Below, piece by piece: positions 61,987 through 64,000 of a DNA stretch of 64,000 nt. Position numbers and translations under genes: made by a program. How positions within the stretch are numbered: the stretch's first letter is position 1; each line of letters opens with the position of its first letter. Source of the stretch: Micromonospora sp. WMMD882 (lineage in GTDB: Bacteria > Actinomycetota > Actinomycetes > Mycobacteriales > Micromonosporaceae). The DNA is taken from assembly GCF_027497255.1 (NCBI RefSeq), contig NZ_CP114903.1:1922001-1986000 (forward strand). The letters are read 5' to 3'. The notes under the pieces are model-generated. The model was not told the origin of the DNA, made no database searches, and saw only the letters and a program-made list of their open reading frames with translations.

Positions 61987-62916
61987 TCACGTCTCGTCCG
62001 GGGCCGACGCGACGTTCGTCGCCTGCGACGTGGCCAACCGGAACGTGACGCCGGTCAGCTCCTCGGAACGGGCCCACAGGCGGCGGGCGAGCGCGTCGTC
62101 CCGGGCCGCTCTCGACCGGCTGACCAGCTCGGGGGCCCCACGTCCCTGGAGGAGGCCGCCCGGGCCGGCGTAGCTGCCGCCGGGGACGTCCGCGACCGCG
62201 GCGTAGAGCGTGGGCAGCGCGCCGTCGTCGTCGCTCTGCGAGAGGCGGTCGGTGACGGCCGCGCGGAGCCGCTGGAGCGGAGACCGCTCGTCGTCGAGGT
62301 GCGCGAGGAGGTTGGTGGCGGCCAGCCCGGGGTGCGCGGCGGTCGCCCGGACCGGTGAGCCGGCCCCGGTGAGGCGACGGTGCAGCTCCGCGGTGAACAG
62401 CAGGTTCGCCAGCTTCGACTGCGCGTACGCGGGGAACGCCCGGTAGGGCCGGCGCGTCCAGTTGAGGTCGTCGAAGTCGATCCTGCCGGCCCGGTGCGCG
62501 TTGGAGGAGACGGTGACGACCCGCTGGCGGATCCGCGGCAGCAGCAGGTTCGTCAGCGCGAAGTGCCCGAGGTGGTTGACACCGATCTGCAGCTCGAACC
62601 CCTCCTCGGTGCGGCCGAGCGGCGGGACCATCAGGCCCGCGTTGTTGATCAGCACGTCGATCGGCCCGGTGAAATTCTCGGCGAACGCCCGGACCGAGGC
62701 GAGGGCGGCGAGGTCGAGCCGCCGTACGTCGACGTCGCCGGTCATGGTCGCGGCGGCGGCCCGCCCCTTGGCGGGATCACGGACGGCGAGCACGACCCGC
62801 GCGCCGCTGCCGGCGAGCGCGCGGGCGGCGGCGCGGCCGATGCCGCTGTTTCCTCCGGTGACGACGACGGTGCGGCCGGTCAGGTCGGGGAGCTGCGCGG
62901 ACGTGAATGTTGTCAT
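61987..62916 (-). CDS. Short-chain dehydrogenase/reductase (retinol dehydrogenase-like)
   Basis: 309 residues; ATG 62916. Classical SDR: TVVVTGGNSGIGRAAARALA for NAD(P), DVLINNAGLM, the catalytic Ser in VVTVSSNAH and Tyr-x3-Lys in YAQSKLANLLF. The longer C-terminal part matches the retinol-dehydrogenase-like group common in actinomycetes. It is divergent from a TetR-family gene across 64 bases, so it is probably its target. Confidence 0.92.
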   Translation of the reverse strand: MTTFTSAQLPDLTGRTVVVTGGNSGIGRAAARALAGSGARVVLAVRDPAKGRAAAATMTGDVDVRRLDLAALASVRAFAENFTGPIDVLINNAGLMVPPLGRTEEGFELQIGVNHLGHFALTNLLLPRIRQRVVTVSSNAHRAGRIDFDDLNWTRRPYRAFPAYAQSKLANLLFTAELHRRLTGAGSPVRATAAHPGLAATNLLAHLDDERSPLQRLRAAVTDRLSQSDDDGALPTLYAAVADVPGGSYAGPGGLLQGRGAPELVSRSRAARDDALARRLWARSEELTGVTFRLATSQATNVASAPDET

Positions 62917-62962
62917 GGGAAACAATGTAGGCATCGCAAACAAAGATGTCAACGACAACATT
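62906..62962. promoter_or_regulatory. Inverted half-sites flanking the SDR/TetR divergent promoters
   Basis: AATGTTGTC (62906-62914) and GACAACATT (62954-62962) are exact nine-base complements 39 bases apart, in the AT-rich gap between the SDR and TetR genes. The first overlaps the SDR start codon. A -10-like TAGGGT at 62969-62974 lies six bases before the TetR GTG, as in leaderless transcripts. Confidence 0.55.
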
Positions 62963-62980
62963 TACGGCTAGGGTGGACCC

Positions 62981-63565
62981 GTGCCCGCGTACCACCACGG
63001 AAACCTTCGGACGACGCTGCTCGCCGCCGCCGAGCGCAGCCTGCGCCAACACGGCGCGGAGCAGCTCTCGCTGCGTGAGCTGGCCCGTGAGGTCGGCGTC
63101 AGCCACGCCGCCCCCCGCCGACACTTCCCCGACCGCCAGGCGTTGCTGGACGCGCTCGCCGAGGCCGGCTTCGCCCGACTGCACGCCGAGCTGCGGGCGG
63201 CGCAGGACGCCGCGGGCGAGGAGTTCGGGCCGCGCCTGCACGCTGTCGCGGCGGCCTACCTGCGCTTCGCCACCGAGGACGCCGCGCTGCTGGCGCTGAT
63301 GTTCGCCGGCAAGCACCGGGCGGACGCCGCACAGCTCGTCGCGGCCGCCGCCGCCCCGTTCGGGCTGCTGGACCGCCTGATCAGGCAGGGCCAGGCAGCG
63401 GGCGTGCTCGAGCCCGGCGACTCACAGCGCGCCGGCATCGTGCTGTTCGCGACGTTGCAGGGCATCGCCACGCTCGTCAACGGCAACCTGGTGCCGCCGG
63501 ACATGCTCGACGGGATCGTGACGACCGCCGTCGACCAGTTCATGCGAGGATCACGACGCCGTTAG
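62981..63565 (+). CDS. TetR/AcrR-family regulator
   Basis: 194 residues from GTG 62981. It begins PAYHHGNLRTTLLAAAERSL, and the DNA-binding part continues SLRELAREVGVSHAAPRRHF. The C-terminal part (LMFAGKHRADAAQLVAAAAA, LFATLQGIATLVNGNLVPPD) is the effector domain found in the YfiR-like/WHG group. Divergent position makes it the likely repressor of the SDR gene and of itself. Confidence 0.93.
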   Translation: MPAYHHGNLRTTLLAAAERSLRQHGAEQLSLRELAREVGVSHAAPRRHFPDRQALLDALAEAGFARLHAELRAAQDAAGEEFGPRLHAVAAAYLRFATEDAALLALMFAGKHRADAAQLVAAAAAPFGLLDRLIRQGQAAGVLEPGDSQRAGIVLFATLQGIATLVNGNLVPPDMLDGIVTTAVDQFMRGSRRR

Positions 63566-63909
63566 CGCAGCCCCGCGTCGCATCCGGCGCTGCCCGGCTT
63601 CCACGAGCGCCGCGATCCCGAGCCAGACGAACGCGTCGGCCATCGCGTCGTTGGTCCCACCGGCCGTCGACGGCCACCCGTCCGACGGCGCAGCGGCGTC
63701 CCGGGCCGACCGGTCCCCCGCGTCACCGTGGGCGACCGCCGACGTCGGCCCGGCACCGCGCCGTCCGCGACCCGGGCCGGCAGGCACGGCATCGCCGCCG
63801 AGCCGTCGACCTGCGGGCCGGCGTCGTGACCCCGATGCGGTACGGCGGCGGGAGGTTCGCCGACTATAGTGGCCCGGTCACGTCACTGTGGTGGTAGGGA
63901 AGGGCGCAA
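63566..63909. other. Intergenic region before the methyltransferase gene
   Basis: 344 bases. A minus-strand open frame (63551-63787) contains TNDAMADAFVWLGIAALVEA but overlaps the TetR gene end and has no recognised family, so it is not called. A -10-like TATAGT lies at 63865-63870, about 40 bases before the methyltransferase start, without a clear -35 partner; ribosome site GGAAGGG precedes the ATG. Confidence 0.45.
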
Positions 63910-64000
63910 ATGGAACGGCCGAAGTGGGCGCCACCAGGTGTTGATCTCAGTCGGCCGAGCGTCGCACGGGCCTACGACTACTGGCTCGGCGGCTCGCACA
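63910..64000 (+). CDS. S-adenosyl methyltransferase (PF04672/DUF574 type), 5' end only
   Basis: 30 codons before the right edge. The start MERPKWAPPGVDLSRPSVAR followed by AYDYWLGGSH is the characteristic N-terminus of the DUF574 SAM-dependent methyltransferase family, abundant in Streptomyces and Micromonospora and of unknown substrate. ATG 63910 follows GGAAGGG. Confidence 0.88.
   Translation, partial: MERPKWAPPGVDLSRPSVARAYDYWLGGSH

Noticed and set aside
63551..63787. Small minus-strand frame at the end of the TetR gene
   Set aside because: Overlaps the TetR coding end and has no recognised domain; the hydrophobic stretch alone is not enough.

Overview
The window comes from a very GC-rich actinomycete, most likely Micromonosporaceae (Micromonospora or a close relative). 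The signs are near-universal G/C third codon positions, many GTG starts, GTGA/ATGA start-stop overlaps, and actinobacterial families such as EccB, DUF397/DUF5753, LmeA-type DUF2993, DUF6545 and MpaB-type DUF2236. Most of it is chromosomal. The stretch from about 51.4 to 62 kb is accessory and partly decayed. No rRNA, tRNA or CRISPR array was found.

1-6.8 kb: a signalling block. It holds a cut-off receiver protein, three STAS anti-anti-sigma proteins, and a PAS/GAF/SpoIIE phosphatase translationally coupled to a cobalamin-binding protein that carries the motif of B12 photoreceptors. A DUF2267 protein and a spermidine-synthase-like protein follow. 6.8-20 kb: housekeeping and scattered genes: NDH-2, a glycosyltransferase, smpB (apparently starting at ACG), a permease, TerC behind a probable Mn2+ riboswitch, an alpha-methylacyl-CoA racemase-like enzyme, a second DUF2267 protein, an HhH-GPD-like protein, pirin, a DUF5753/DUF397 pair and a GGDEF protein.

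20-36 kb: orphan eccB, a secreted C39-like peptidase, an HxlR/NmrA pair, a DesA3-type desaturase with its flavin/2Fe-2S reductase and a divergent PucR regulator, a two-component system, an LmeA-MMPL operon, and two divergent secreted CBM2 proteins (one a PQQ-type sugar dehydrogenase) near a CebR-like box.

36-48.3 kb: a compact, unassigned small-molecule locus: dipeptide epimerase, MFS exporter, cysteine-synthase-fold PLP enzyme, methyltransferase, ATP-grasp ligase and methyltransferase, followed by a complete peptide/nickel-type ABC importer with a permease-ATPase fusion. 48.4-51.4 kb: a map/XRE pair and a TetR regulator with two operators in front of a quinone-oxidoreductase-like gene.

51.4-57.8 kb: an island that looks like the eroded remains of a chloramphenicol-type biosynthetic cluster. 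It has an IS3 scrap, an intact StrR-type activator, an intact CPA2 antiporter, a frameshifted Cml-type exporter, and a patchwork of truncated genes (DAHP synthase tail, frameshifted PabA/TrpG-type amidotransferase, a CmlA-like stretch, an aldo-keto reductase tail). 58.2-61.6 kb: a tight four-gene cassette (EspR-like regulator with a 15-bp VNTR, ImmA/IrrE peptidase, multi-pass DUF6545 protein, MpaB-type oxygenase) that may be an undescribed signalling or stress system. A broken DUF6308 gene, an SDR/TetR divergent pair and the start of an S-adenosyl methyltransferase end the window.
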